A DNA stretch of 64,000 nt from Trichomonas vaginalis G3 (taxonomy: Eukaryota > Parabasalia > Trichomonadida > Trichomonadidae), in NCBI RefSeq assembly GCF_026262505.1, contig NC_067205.1, positions 15,190,001-15,254,000 of the forward strand. Reading direction: 5' to 3'. Both the position numbers and the translations under genes were made by a program. Position 1 is the first letter of the stretch, and every line of letters begins with the position of its first letter. The notes below the pieces were generated by a model. That model saw only the letters and a list, made by a program, of their open reading frames with translations. It had not been told where the DNA came from and did not search any database. Below are positions 41,201-51,207 of the stretch, piece after piece.

Positions 41201-41877
41201 TTTGCCAACAGATTTCCCTTAATTTCCCATTTCCTTTAAGTCACTATGTTTAACACCATCCATTAATCTACCTTCATTTTTAAAATTAATCCATGGCTAC
41301 ATATTTAGTTTCAGCTCGTCTTTCGGAATTATTATTGTATTCCAAAAAAATTCCAATTCCCATACGTTTATTGCTAGTCTTAGTTGTGCATTTATTTTAG
41401 TTTATTTTTACTAATAATTTTTAACAATAATTCGCATTATAAGCAACTTTATTTAATTTTTTTTAGAGAACATCTCGCACAATGTTAATTTATAATCAAC
41501 TAAAGATACGAATCCACGCCACCTTTAAAGATTTTCAAATTGAATAGATATCCAAAATTTTTAAATTTTTATTAACATTTTCACCAAAATTTGGAACGTA
41601 CATTAGTCTTAATTATATATTATTTTAATTTAAATTTCATTTTTTTTATAAAAACAAAACACTAAAATTCATTTTTTTTTATTAATGTTTCTATACAAAA
41701 GGAATATAATTCTCCTTAATTATACTTAAAATTACTATGATAAAAATATTAACAAAGATATCATTTGAACAATATCTAAAGAAAAGTATTTCGTAACGAT
41801 GTGTAAATTTACCAACTAAAGATTTATTGAATAATTATTTATTGTACTTTTAGAACCACCATTTTTAAGATATATTC
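41201..41877. other. Intergenic, no gene seen
   Basis: AT-rich host flank running to the Maverick left end. No gene seen. Confidence 0.5.
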
Positions 41878-41950
41878 AAAAAAAAAAAAAAAAGGTAGTG
41901 GGGCCTCCAGGCGCGTTGCGCCCTCTAGCCCTGAAGATGTTTAGTATAAC
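41878..41950. repeat. Terminal inverted repeat of Maverick copy 2 (left end)
   Basis: A run of A, then GGTAGTGGGGCCTCCAGG, a hairpin GGCGC-GTT-GCGCC, then CTCTAGCCCTGAAGATGTTT and AGTATAA. It is the complement of the right end of copy 1. Compared with that copy, the hairpin stem carries paired changes (GGCGC/GCGCC here, GGCAC/GTGCC there) and a different loop. Confidence 0.85.
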
Positions 41951-42160
41951 TTTGTCCGGACAAGCAAGGGTCTATCGTCGCTACAGGAAAAGTTACAGGC
42001 GTTCCAAGGAAGTATACTTTGAGAAGACTTTCCCCCTTATAGAATGAGATAGGACGGTTATTTTACAAAACTGACAACACTTTGACCGAGTAGTTTTTTG
42101 TGCTGAACAAAAAGTGTCATATAAACATCTGTCAAAAACCGCTTTTTAACTTCACTTAAA

Positions 42161-45100
42161 ATGCCACGTAAGCTACGTAAGAATATACGTAAGAGGAAGA
42201 GAGCATTGAAACATCCAATAGTAAAACTGACACCACAACAACAGTTGCAACAACAAATAATGAATGACCCCACTATGTTGCAACAAATGTCAAGCAACCC
42301 TATGCTTTTAAACCGAGTTCTTGGTGCACAGAGTGGAGGTTTAAGAGCGGCACTTTTAGCGAAAATGGCAGGCTATGGTGGAGCCGCAGACGGAACAGCT
42401 TATAACCCTCAAAGTCAAATGAATTTGAGTTCACTCAAAAATCAAATAACAGATGTCAAAAAGTCAAACATAGACATACAGAAACAAATAAGTGAAAACG
42501 AAAAGAAACTAGAATATGACAGACACACAAAGAAACTCAATGAGTTAAACGTAGAGAAAAAGAAGAAAGAAGAACAACTGAAAGAACTAAGTACAGAGGA
42601 ATATGCGAAAAAAGTGTCAGAAAAAGCAGCAGAAGTAGCAAAAATGGAACAAGATGTTTTAAATTTGAAAAACCATACTACTCAATATAAAGTACTGAAA
42701 GATGAAGAGATAAAACAAAAAGCCCTGAAGACATATATGGATAGCGATGAGTATAAAAAAGAAGTTGAAGCAAATGTAAAGGCAGAAAAACTTTTACAGT
42801 TGCAAAACCAAACCGTACAGTATGAAAACATAGCACAAGAAAGTAAAAATAACGACGCAGCCATGCAAAAGGCAATGAAAAGCGCAGAATATATAAAAGC
42901 TAACAATGACTGGTTAGATGCCCAAGCCAACGCTAAAGCAGCCCAACTTATAGGGTCAATAAGGACAAAAATACAAGCGGATGAAGACAGTTCAAATGAA
43001 GCTTTAATGAATGCTGACTTTAAGAACGCCTTCGAAGCTCTTCATAGTAAGGTGAAACAAGTGAACGACTTCTCATCTGGAAAGAAACTGAAGTCTGAAG
43101 GTTTCGACAAAGAGTTAAAAGAAGTAGCACAAAATATGACGAAAATAACAGATGCAGCAACGAGACAGGCAGTTCAAAGTGCCTATGACGCCGTTAGAGC
43201 AACTGTTGTGGAAAGTCAAGAAAAAGAGTTACAACAGACCAAAACAGACCTAGTAAATGCTTTCTTAAAAACGAAAAGTCAGGTAGGACACTATGCTGCA
43301 GATGGAACATATGTGCCAGCTGGTGGAACTTATATACCAGCTGGTGGAACTTATATACTAGCTAGTGGAACCTATATACCACCAAACCCTCCAAGAGAAG
43401 CACCTGCACCAGGACTACCTAAAACATTTACATCGTCACATGGACACAGACACAGGCATGCACCAAAACCAGCACAACAACCAACAGTTCAAAACACTGC
43501 ACCACAACAACAACCAGCACAACAACCACCTCCACAACCAGCACAGCAACCAACAGTTCAAAACCCTGCACAACAACAACCACAAACAGAGCAAGGACAT
43601 AAAAGAAGTAGAGAACAAGGAAACCAAGATTTCTTAAAAATGCTTAAAGAAGACTATGGTTACCCAGCTACTCTTGACTTTAGTGACAGATATAAAGAAG
43701 CTATTAGAAAGTTCAAGGAAGGAAATACTGACCCGAACCTATTTAGCTTTATGGCTCAGCACCAAATGGGATATAATTTCAAACCTGGAAAATACAAGCT
43801 CGCTAAGGGATATGATTTAATAGCATATCATCCAAATGACATGACTGAATTTACTCCGAGATATTTGGTGTCAGAGCTAAATGACAATTCAACTCTCTTC
43901 ATGAAACGCGTAAAAAATAGAGACGGAACGAAAGAAGAAAGGTTTATGAGTCCGGATGACTTAGATAGGGAACTTGTTAAAAACGGTCTCGGAATATATG
44001 AAATGCCAGCAGATGAGGTACAAGAAACTCCACAGGAAGAAGTTCAGATACAACCAGACATGGAAGAAATAGTTCAGCAACAACAGCTAGAAGAGCCTGA
44101 AGGAAACGAACAAGTCCCTCCTTTGGAAACTAACTTCACAGAACTAGATGAAGATTTGGAACAGCCGAAAAATCTTGACCCTCAACAAGAGTATGAGGTG
44201 AATATGGAATCTTTCCAAGAGTCTAAGAAAAATTCGGCTGACATGGTAGAAGAATATCGAAAAATGTTTGCCGACATACAAAAGACTCCAACACCAGATG
44301 AAAATATTCAGCATAGAATGGAAGTACTGAAAGAAAATGTACGCAAATACAACAACCCTTTTTACTTACGACCATATAACGTTCAATCTTTGGCTGAACT
44401 CGGTGAAAATAAAAGGTTAAATTTCAACAAAACATATAGAAATGAAACATTGTTTAAAGTTCATTCAGAACCTAACCAAGATGGAAACAAACCTACTTTT
44501 GTTTCTGCAGACTATGGAACTACAATGAGATGGGGTCATAAAGCTAACCCGGATAGGTGGTTCATAAACTTACAACCACAATTCCAAGAAGTTGTAGACG
44601 CAATGGAAGACAATGGTGAACCAGATATAGCTGGTATTTTCAGCGCGGCTTTAATGCCATTGAAAGATATGAAACATGCAGATATTTTGGACCAGTATGA
44701 AATGAACATGGCTGAAGGAAATATAACACCTGACGTTCTAGAACATTTATCTCAAAGAACTACACAGAACCATAGAGATGGTATATTTGGTGAAGAGTTT
44801 AGAAAGAAAGTTAGGGATAGAGAAGGAAGAGAACCTATTGTACATGACCTTGCAAACGAAAGTTTACAAAATGTCATAAAAACTTACTTTGCAGACAATG
44901 AACCGAGAAGGGATGAATATTTAAGTAAACTCAAATGGACAGTACCAAATGAAATGTTAGTATTGAAAAACATGTTCCTTGACAAAATAAAACCAACTAC
45001 AGAAATAAATGACGCAAGCCTGAAACGTTGGGTAAAAGCTTTCCCATTCACAAAAGATATTGTTGGTAACATGGAAAGAAAACCAGAATGGCTACAAAAA

Positions 45101-45514
45101 CATATATTTGGAAACGAGCTTATTCCATATGGACAAGCTCTGTTTGAAGAGCTTGAACCGGAAACTCAGGAAAGAGTCATGCAAACAATACGCGAAGACT
45201 CAAATACAAACTATGACGAAATCTTTCTAGGATATAGGTTACCTGAGATGGGCGACCAGAGCCCAAAGGCAAAAAGGACATGGGAAATTTACAACATACT
45301 AGGTGAACATGAGGCAAAGATGCAACAACTTGAAGCAGAGGGCAAGTTACCAAAAGCGACACCAAAGAAGAAGAGAAGAGTAGAACAAAGTGAAAGTAGT
45401 GAAGAAGTAACTTCATCTAGTGAAAGTAGTGGCAATGAAGGAAAAAGAAGAGTTAAAAACTCAGCCAGGAAGAAAGTAAAGCTTGGTCCACGTGGGTTCT
45501 ATTATGACATATAA
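42161..45514 (+). CDS. 1117-aa coiled-coil, Q/P-rich Maverick protein
   Basis: Starts with a basic segment (MPRKLRKNIRKRKRALKHP), then a Gln/Met-rich stretch, a long coiled coil (about residues 85-240), tandem GGTYIPA-type repeats (near 385-410), a Pro/Gln linker (430-490), a folded C-terminal part with acidic linkers and a tail with TPKKKRRV, almost the SV40 nuclear signal (PKKKRKV), plus KRRVKNSARKKVKLGPRG. It is the first gene of the element, in frame throughout, and lies directly before the capsid gene. It could be a core or scaffold virion protein brought to the nucleus; function is inference. No homologue named with confidence. Confidence 0.7.
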   Translation: MPRKLRKNIRKRKRALKHPIVKLTPQQQLQQQIMNDPTMLQQMSSNPMLLNRVLGAQSGGLRAALLAKMAGYGGAADGTAYNPQSQMNLSSLKNQITDVKKSNIDIQKQISENEKKLEYDRHTKKLNELNVEKKKKEEQLKELSTEEYAKKVSEKAAEVAKMEQDVLNLKNHTTQYKVLKDEEIKQKALKTYMDSDEYKKEVEANVKAEKLLQLQNQTVQYENIAQESKNNDAAMQKAMKSAEYIKANNDWLDAQANAKAAQLIGSIRTKIQADEDSSNEALMNADFKNAFEALHSKVKQVNDFSSGKKLKSEGFDKELKEVAQNMTKITDAATRQAVQSAYDAVRATVVESQEKELQQTKTDLVNAFLKTKSQVGHYAADGTYVPAGGTYIPAGGTYILASGTYIPPNPPREAPAPGLPKTFTSSHGHRHRHAPKPAQQPTVQNTAPQQQPAQQPPPQPAQQPTVQNPAQQQPQTEQGHKRSREQGNQDFLKMLKEDYGYPATLDFSDRYKEAIRKFKEGNTDPNLFSFMAQHQMGYNFKPGKYKLAKGYDLIAYHPNDMTEFTPRYLVSELNDNSTLFMKRVKNRDGTKEERFMSPDDLDRELVKNGLGIYEMPADEVQETPQEEVQIQPDMEEIVQQQQLEEPEGNEQVPPLETNFTELDEDLEQPKNLDPQQEYEVNMESFQESKKNSADMVEEYRKMFADIQKTPTPDENIQHRMEVLKENVRKYNNPFYLRPYNVQSLAELGENKRLNFNKTYRNETLFKVHSEPNQDGNKPTFVSADYGTTMRWGHKANPDRWFINLQPQFQEVVDAMEDNGEPDIAGIFSAALMPLKDMKHADILDQYEMNMAEGNITPDVLEHLSQRTTQNHRDGIFGEEFRKKVRDREGREPIVHDLANESLQNVIKTYFADNEPRRDEYLSKLKWTVPNEMLVLKNMFLDKIKPTTEINDASLKRWVKAFPFTKDIVGNMERKPEWLQKHIFGNELIPYGQALFEELEPETQERVMQTIREDSNTNYDEIFLGYRLPEMGDQSPKAKRTWEIYNILGEHEAKMQQLEAEGKLPKATPKKKRRVEQSESSEEVTSSSESSGNEGKRRVKNSARKKVKLGPRGFYYDI

Positions 45515-45546
45515 ATCCAACTATTCTATATTTTTACCCATATGAA

Positions 45547-47151
45547 ATGTACGCCGCTCAGAATATAACGCCAACAGTTTTGGATGCCATGAATGGAAAT
45601 GTTTCCGAATGGTATAACGAATGCGACAATGCCATTAGAAGGTCAGAAATAGTTCCTGGAACTTACGAATATACAACTGCTGTTTCTTATGGAAATGTAG
45701 GTGAGTTTGGAGAAGGTTCTTCAACAACAGTAGATATTGCATGCGACAGGTTTCATATTATTTCTATTGACAACTCATTCTTATACGTGGAACAAGACAT
45801 TGAAATAAAACCTTCTGCCAAGTTGTCTGACAAGAAAGGTTGCAATGGAATTTTCTATGTCGGATACCAATATGCTCCAGAAGTTTTCATGGGATATAAG
45901 ATATATTCTAACTCTGACTTAGTTCAAACAGTAACATGGGCAAACTATGAATGGTTCGCTTTGAGAAACTCAGTACAACCACAAGCTAGAGAACAAACAG
46001 ACCAGTATGCAACTATTGAGAAAATAAGAAGACTTGACCCTAACGTTCCAGGAGTTTATGTTAACCTTTCTGGTTCAGATGGAACTGCTGCCACTAAAGT
46101 AAAACTGAAACTTAGAGTTCCTTTGTCATCTTTCCTCATCTTCAGGTTTTTAAGATACTTGCCAAACTGGGCAGGAAAAATTTCTATCGAACTTACTCCA
46201 AGCAAAAATAACTTAGTCATTGCACCAACACAAGACCCATTCACTCTTACTGTAGCTGGAACTGGTGGAGCCAAGTTCTGTGACTTTTGCAAAGACAAAG
46301 TTGACTTAGACTTTGGTTTCTCAAACTTCAACACTGAAGTAAACTATTATTTCAATGCTGCTGGAACTGCTTGGGACCCAGTTAAGTTTACATGCGAAAA
46401 ATTTGAATGCAAGAGAATAGAAAGCAGACTTGCAGTCTATATGTTGGACCCAGATATTTCAAATGCTTTAGCTGCCAAATATATTGCAGTTCCACTTATG
46501 TTCCCTATACACCAAATATCTGTCAAAGACTTTGCAGGTGAAGTTGGAAACCAAAGTGCTGACCCAGGTGCAAGAACAGATATTGCCTTAACAACTGCAA
46601 TGAAACATGCAGATACTATGTTTGTTCTTTTCAGACGAACTATAAATGACTATTCTTGTTTCTACAACCCCGGTATTAAATATCATATAAACATAGATGG
46701 CAAATATTATCCAAGAGAAGAATATTCTACAGTTGAGGATATGAGGTCATACAACTTGACATTAGATGCTATGAACTTTAACAACAACTTCACAACAACC
46801 ATTAACCCTGAAATGCAAAGTTCTATTATGCCATATGTGAAAGTATGGACCCATACAGGAAGTCAAAAAACTCAATATACAAATGGATACCGTTCAAACT
46901 TTTGGCTTGGCATTCCATTTGCTGACTCAGAAGACTTTATGGGTGGTATTTCAACTGTTGGTACTGTACAAATACAATATACTGGTGACAGAGACGGTCC
47001 AGATGAATTGAAAGCAAAGAAGTTTACAAAACCAATAGCACTTTTCACGGAAGATGCTCTTTTGAAGATTCGTTCGATGAAACCTGCTGGAGCTCCTCAG
47101 ATTGGCATAACGACAGCTTCCATCGAGCAGATTTTGGCAGCAGGTCAGTAA
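45547..47151 (+). CDS. Major capsid protein (Maverick copy 2)
   Basis: 534 aa, beta-rich throughout, with the size and composition of Polinton double jelly-roll major capsid proteins. Visible landmarks: FHIISIDNSFLYVEQDIEIK near the start, LSSFLIFRFLRYLPNWAGKI in the first barrel, LAVYMLDPDISNALAAKYIA in the middle, and FWLGIPFADSEDFMGGISTV at the end of the second barrel. Double jelly-roll capsids form the icosahedral shell in this lineage. It stands between the 1117-aa protein and other virion genes, which fits. No catalytic motifs. Complete, ending at 47151 where a convergent small gene overlaps it by 107 bases. Confidence 0.75.
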   Translation: MYAAQNITPTVLDAMNGNVSEWYNECDNAIRRSEIVPGTYEYTTAVSYGNVGEFGEGSSTTVDIACDRFHIISIDNSFLYVEQDIEIKPSAKLSDKKGCNGIFYVGYQYAPEVFMGYKIYSNSDLVQTVTWANYEWFALRNSVQPQAREQTDQYATIEKIRRLDPNVPGVYVNLSGSDGTAATKVKLKLRVPLSSFLIFRFLRYLPNWAGKISIELTPSKNNLVIAPTQDPFTLTVAGTGGAKFCDFCKDKVDLDFGFSNFNTEVNYYFNAAGTAWDPVKFTCEKFECKRIESRLAVYMLDPDISNALAAKYIAVPLMFPIHQISVKDFAGEVGNQSADPGARTDIALTTAMKHADTMFVLFRRTINDYSCFYNPGIKYHINIDGKYYPREEYSTVEDMRSYNLTLDAMNFNNNFTTTINPEMQSSIMPYVKVWTHTGSQKTQYTNGYRSNFWLGIPFADSEDFMGGISTVGTVQIQYTGDRDGPDELKAKKFTKPIALFTEDALLKIRSMKPAGAPQIGITTASIEQILAAGQ

Positions 47152-47464
47152 GTTGTTCTTGAACTGACTTCTCTCCGTCAAATATTGACAGTACGCCAGT
47201 TTTGACATAATATTGTATTATAAACTTACCTTTAGAAATATCTGTAAGTTTTGAAGTTATATTTTTGTCTGCTTCAAGAACTTTCACCATTTCAGTTATA
47301 CCAACTTTCTTTGCTTTATGAAAATATTTTGGTTCAGCAAAGACTGCTATTCTATAACATTTTCCATTGTTTGTATAAAGAACTATTCTGTCAATGTATT
47401 TGTACTGTTTGTGTGTGTAAACTTTGTTCTGCTTCAATTCGAAGAGATACTCAAATACGTCCAT
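47045..47464 (-). CDS. Hypothetical protein, 139 aa, overlapping the capsid gene end
   Basis: Begins MDVFEYLFELKQNKVYTHKQ and has a mixed alpha/beta look (RIVLYTNNGKCYRIAVFAEP, VLEADKNITSKLTD). The last 35 codons are antisense to the end of the capsid gene. The start lies 18 bases from the divergent gene at 47483, in a motif shared with other divergent pairs, which supports a real gene. Its C-terminal part may have been gained by overprinting. Family not recognised. Confidence 0.55.
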   Translation of the reverse strand: MDVFEYLFELKQNKVYTHKQYKYIDRIVLYTNNGKCYRIAVFAEPKYFHKAKKVGITEMVKVLEADKNITSKLTDISKGKFIIQYYVKTGVLSIFDGEKSVQEQLTDLLPKSARWKLSLCQSEELQQVSSNESSKEHLP

Positions 47465-47482
47465 CTTTTTATTCTAAGTAAA
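47465..47482. promoter_or_regulatory. Divergent promoter, 18 bp
   Basis: TTTTTATTCTAAGTAAA separates the starts of the genes at 47464 (minus) and 47483 (plus). It closely resembles the spacers at 11015, 60158 and 62451, all with a TTAT-TA-RATAAAA pattern. Confidence 0.5.
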
Positions 47483-48064
47483 ATGTCATTTCCGAAAAAT
47501 AGAAGCGTAAGTGTTTCAAAAGGTTTAATGGCGGTGGCAGATGTGAAGTTAAATTCACCAACTCAAACAAACAGTCAAAGTGTTATTGTCAATGTCAAAG
47601 AAAGAGATGTTGAAATGGGGAAACCATACGAAGACCAAGATGGTATAACAATAGTTCCTGTAAAAGAACAACCAACATATCCTGAAGTTAGCAGAGACTT
47701 AAGTTCTGTTGCAGATATTCGAAACGACTACCAACAACTTAAAGACAAACTTCAAACTCAGGAGAAGATTTGTCAAGCTTTAGGTATAATGTTAAACTTG
47801 GTCGAACACAACCCTGTAAAAGTGAACTCATATGTCATCGCACCTCATGAAGTTTTGAAAGAACTATTGAAACTTTTGACAGAGGCAGACGATATAAACA
47901 TCAAAGAAATAGAACCCGACATTAGTTGCTGTGGTGTTTCATATAATGTCATTGACAAGATATACGTTATGAAAGGAGGTGAAACATTGAACTTAAAATA
48001 TAGTTTCCCAGACGTTATAAAAATATTTGACGACCACAACATTTCATTAAAATTTATTTGCTAA
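47483..48064 (+). CDS. Hypothetical protein, 193 aa (Maverick copy 2)
   Basis: Start chosen at ATG 47483 (MSFPKNRSVSVSKGLMAVAD), right after the divergent promoter motif; an upstream hydrophobic extension from 47318 is antisense to the neighbour and unlikely. A Ser/Thr/Gln-rich first third is followed by a coiled segment (IRNDYQQLKDKLQTQEKI) and an alpha/beta C-terminal part with GVSYNVIDKIYVMKGGETLN. Runs with the next gene 6 bases downstream. Function unknown. Confidence 0.6.
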   Translation: MSFPKNRSVSVSKGLMAVADVKLNSPTQTNSQSVIVNVKERDVEMGKPYEDQDGITIVPVKEQPTYPEVSRDLSSVADIRNDYQQLKDKLQTQEKICQALGIMLNLVEHNPVKVNSYVIAPHEVLKELLKLLTEADDINIKEIEPDISCCGVSYNVIDKIYVMKGGETLNLKYSFPDVIKIFDDHNISLKFIC

Positions 48065-48070
48065 GTAAAA

Positions 48071-48265
48071 ATGTCAAAACTTCTTGAAAGATGTTTGAAG
48101 AAAAATAATATAGACTTTATTTCATGTAAAGGACTTTACACACTTTTGAACGATATGAAAGACCCTGTTTTGTTTGTTCGTGTAGACAAAGGAAAGTTCT
48201 ATGTCTTTACAAAATATTTGAACTTCTTAGACAGAGAACTTCAAGAACGCCATGTGAAAGTTTAG
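48071..48265 (+). CDS. Hypothetical protein, 64 aa (Maverick copy 2)
   Basis: Small frame MSKLLERCLKKNNIDFISCK with an alpha/beta feel (PVLFVRVDKGKFYVFTKYLN). It starts 6 bases after the previous stop and after CTAAGTAAAA, the same short motif seen before other starts in this element. Unknown function. Confidence 0.5.
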   Translation: MSKLLERCLKKNNIDFISCKGLYTLLNDMKDPVLFVRVDKGKFYVFTKYLNFLDRELQERHVKV

Positions 48266-48310
48266 ATGAAGTTCTTCTCCACTTTCAGAAAAACTTTTAA
48301 ATATATGTAA

Positions 48311-49099
48311 ATGGCAGAAGACATAGTGGTTTATACTATTACGACTAAAAACCCTGAGTCAGATAATTCTATAACAACAAACTTACAAAGTCCTCAAGGA
48401 CGATATTGTAAACTAACTTTAAACACAATGACGACTAAAGCCTGTTTTTGCTCTTTTGACACCAGAAGATTTTATTGTTGTGAATGGTAAAAAATACTCC
48501 TTTGAAGATACTTACTCAGATATACCACCAAACAGGTTTTGTTGACTTATTTAATACTTTAAGTACGGGTGTAACATGTGCTGCAACTAGAGCAGGTTTC
48601 ATTATGTTTGGATGTCCGACTGAGTTTACTATAAACAATATGAGCTATAATACAAAACTTATATCTGGTTTTTACTACCAACAATTTCCTATAACAGGAA
48701 AAGGTGTCATACAAGGAATGTCTGTTCCATTGACTTTAAGTACACCTATTTTATATATTGTTTCAAACTTAGGTTCAAAGTGCTATTCGAATGTCGACAG
48801 AAACTACTATGACCAAAGATACTTATGCGTATAAACAATACTTTCTCTGCTGGTTTGCCTATTGTTCATTCGAATGCAGAGTTTTCAGCTTTAGTAAACT
48901 CAAACACTTTAGCAAACATAAACTTAACCTTAGTTGACGCAAACTTTGTTCCTGTAAACTTTTATGTCCTATGTATTTGTCAATGACGGCAGAAAGTTTC
49001 GAATTGGAAGATGCAACTGGTGAAAGTATTGTATTACAAGAACAACTTCAACAACAAATAGCTCAAGAACAACAAATGCAACAAATAGCTCAAGAATAA
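48311..49099 (+). pseudogene. Possible penton (minor capsid) protein, broken
   Basis: Segment starting MAEDIVVYTITTKNPESDNS and ending in a Gln-rich tail (QEQLQQQIAQEQQMQQIAQE). Beta-rich, with LNTMTTKACF near the start, ISGFYYQQFPITGKGVIQGM in the middle and NLTLVDANFVPVNF near the end. A single jelly-roll with this size and position, next to the major capsid gene, matches the penton-type minor capsid protein of Polintons; the assignment is by context and pattern. The reading is interrupted in a few places. Confidence 0.4.
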
Positions 49100-49126
49100 A
49101 AAAATATTTTTTTTATTTTTATAAAA

Positions 49127-50362
49127 ATGTACAGAATAGATGTTTCAGATTTTTATGACTTCCAAGCATTCAGAAATATGTGTCCATTTCGAGACTATAA
49201 CAAAGCAGTCGAGAATTTGAAACGTTTAGTCATTTATGTCGACTCTGCCCCAGAATGTTATGTTATGAAAGAATGGGATGTAGTCTTTAACAAACCTAAA
49301 GCGACAATAGTTTCAGAACAAGAATGTAAACAGAAACTTAAGAAAATAAAAGTTGTACAAGTTGGCATGAAGATGTTAGATGCTTGGGATATCTTATTGT
49401 CAAAACTTGAAGATTTTTCAGTTCGTGGTATAAAGTTCTATACACCTTCTCCAAACTTCTATTCTATCTTCACTGGATATAAATATGAACAAGTAGAATG
49501 GAAAGAAAATATTATAGAAGCTTGGTTAGACCATGTCAAAGAAATTATATGCAATGGAAACGAAAAGGTTTATGAGTATATCTTATGTTGGTTTGCAAAC
49601 ATCTTACAACATCCAAGTGCTAAAAATGAAACTGCTCTCATTATAATTGGAAAACAAGGAACAGGTAAGAACACTTTCTTTACAGATATCTTATGCAAAC
49701 TGTTAGAAGGTTATTCGAATCCGAATATGACAAACTTAGAAAACATCTGTGGCAAGTTTAACTCTTCAATAGAGAATATGAAACTTATAGTATGTAACGA
49801 ACTTCAAAGTATAGATACAACAAAAGTTTTGAACTCAGATGCTTTGAAGAGTCTTATAACAGACAAAGTTGGAGTTGTTGAAAGAAAATATAAAGACCAA
49901 AGAGTTTGTGAAAATGTTGCAAATTTCATTATGGTTTCAAACAATGCTGTTCCGATGAAGTTAGAAAGTTCTGACAGAAGATATGTAGTTGTCAGAACGT
50001 CAGATTCTCATATGCAAGATACAGAATATTTTGACGACTTAGCAGAAACTTTGACATCTGACTTTTACAACCACTTGTTCTCATATTTTATGACATTAGA
50101 TATTTCAAAGTTCAATCCAAGACAAATTCCACATACCGAAGAGAGACAAACATTGTTAGAAGCAAACAAGAGTGTATATGAACTGTTCATAGATGAAACT
50201 GACTTTGAGTGTTTAGATGAAAGGTCATTGTACGATTCGTATAAACAATATTGTCAAGAGTATGGTTATATGACAGCATCTAAACGAACATTCTTGGCAA
50301 ATGTCAAAAGTCTTTTAGACGTACAGAATGGTGTATATACAAAGAAAAATTTTTCTGAGTAA
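49127..50362 (+). CDS. SF3 helicase, D5-like (Maverick copy 2)
   Basis: 411 aa. Walker A GKQGTGKNTFF near residue 176, a Walker B-like LIVCNELQS near 222, and the SF3 motif C region NFIMVSNNAVPMKLESSDRR with the arginine finger (SDRRYVVVRTSD) near 275. A D5_N-like helical region precedes it and a winged-helix end follows (LYDSYKQYCQEYGYMTASKR ... LLDVQNGVYTKK). This is the primase-helicase core type of poxvirus D5, virophages and phages (DUF5906-like), a hexameric helicase that unwinds DNA for replication. No primase catalytic domain is seen. An A/T-rich spacer precedes the start. Intact. Confidence 0.85.
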   Translation: MYRIDVSDFYDFQAFRNMCPFRDYNKAVENLKRLVIYVDSAPECYVMKEWDVVFNKPKATIVSEQECKQKLKKIKVVQVGMKMLDAWDILLSKLEDFSVRGIKFYTPSPNFYSIFTGYKYEQVEWKENIIEAWLDHVKEIICNGNEKVYEYILCWFANILQHPSAKNETALIIIGKQGTGKNTFFTDILCKLLEGYSNPNMTNLENICGKFNSSIENMKLIVCNELQSIDTTKVLNSDALKSLITDKVGVVERKYKDQRVCENVANFIMVSNNAVPMKLESSDRRYVVVRTSDSHMQDTEYFDDLAETLTSDFYNHLFSYFMTLDISKFNPRQIPHTEERQTLLEANKSVYELFIDETDFECLDERSLYDSYKQYCQEYGYMTASKRTFLANVKSLLDVQNGVYTKKNFSE

Positions 50363-50776
50363 ATTTTAAAAAAAAATATTTTTTTTATCCGATAGAAAAG
50401 ATGACAGAAAAATTAACTTTTTACATAGCGCCAAACCCTTCTTGCCCACATCTTTTCAAGCCACAATATATAGACATAGAACTAAATAGAGAAAGCGAAA
50501 TTCCACAAACAGAAGAAACATATAGAGACCTAGATAACGAAAATGGATATGCGCTATTCTGGTTAGATTGTCCTTATGAAATGTATGAAAAAAAGGCTTT
50601 ATATGAAGAATATAGAAAATATTGTCATGAAAACGATATAAGACCAAGCTCTAGAGAAAAATTCTATGCTGGTATAAAACATCTTTTCGAAGTTCTGAAT
50701 GGCAAATATAGAAAGAAATAATTTTTCTGAGTAAATTTTAAAAAAAAATATTTTTTTATCCGATAGAAAAGATGAC
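50351..50776. repeat. Duplicated intergenic block flanking a duplicated helicase end
   Basis: The stretch from about TTTTTCTGAGTAAATTTTAA through the A/T spacer to CCGATAGAAAAGATGAC occurs at 50351-50406 and again at 50713-50777, almost unchanged. The gene between them repeats the helicase C-terminus, so the whole unit was duplicated in tandem. Confidence 0.8.
50401..50721 (+). CDS. Stand-alone winged-helix protein, copy of the helicase C-terminus, 106 aa
   Basis: The second half (KALYEEYRKYCHENDIRPSS ... IKHLFEVLNGKYRKK) aligns with the helicase C-terminal domain (RSLYDSYKQYCQEYGYMTAS ... VKSLLDVQNGVYTKK). The first half (MTEKLTFYIAPNPSCPHLFK ... NGYALFWLDCPYEMY) has a different start. It therefore arose by tandem duplication and kept an open frame. 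It may bind DNA or the helicase; inference. Confidence 0.7.
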   Translation: MTEKLTFYIAPNPSCPHLFKPQYIDIELNRESEIPQTEETYRDLDNENGYALFWLDCPYEMYEKKALYEEYRKYCHENDIRPSSREKFYAGIKHLFEVLNGKYRKK

Positions 50777-51191
50777 GAAATTCATCTCAGTCAACAAGTA
50801 CATGTCAGGACTTAAAGAAGAACTAGACCCATTCACATATTTGAATGTTTACTTCTACCATTTTGAAAAGTCTTCATTTGACAAAGTTTGGAACATCGAA
50901 CCAGTTAAGTTTGCTATTGTGACTAAAAATGGTGCGAAATTTGAAGACTTAGACATAGAAGGTTTGTTAACAGTCAAAGAAAGTTTTGACAGAAGGTTCT
51001 CAAACCTTAAAGAAGGCAAAGCATACAAACTTGTTATACCTTATGAACCAAAGAAAGCAGACGACTATGAATATTATGAGTCTAAAGTTGTAGAAGTTCA
51101 AGGTAAATTGGGTAAAAAGATTTTAGAGTCTAAGCCAGTGTTTACTCCTAAAGAGGAAGAGAACATTGACATTGACCCAGAAATGTTCTAA
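50772..51191 (+). CDS. Hypothetical protein, 139 aa (Maverick copy 2)
   Basis: Begins MTKFISVNKYMSGLKEELDP, then beta-rich (LNVYFYHFEKSSFDKVWNIE, VKFAIVTKNGAKFEDLDIEG, YKLVIPYEPKKADDYEYYES) with an acidic end (EEENIDIDPEMF). The shape, an OB-like beta barrel with an acidic tail, resembles viral single-strand-DNA-binding proteins, which would suit its place after the helicase, but no motif proves it. Start directly after the duplicated spacer. Confidence 0.55.
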   Translation: MTKFISVNKYMSGLKEELDPFTYLNVYFYHFEKSSFDKVWNIEPVKFAIVTKNGAKFEDLDIEGLLTVKESFDRRFSNLKEGKAYKLVIPYEPKKADDYEYYESKVVEVQGKLGKKILESKPVFTPKEEENIDIDPEMF

Positions 51192-51207
51192 AAATAAAAT
51201 TTTATTT

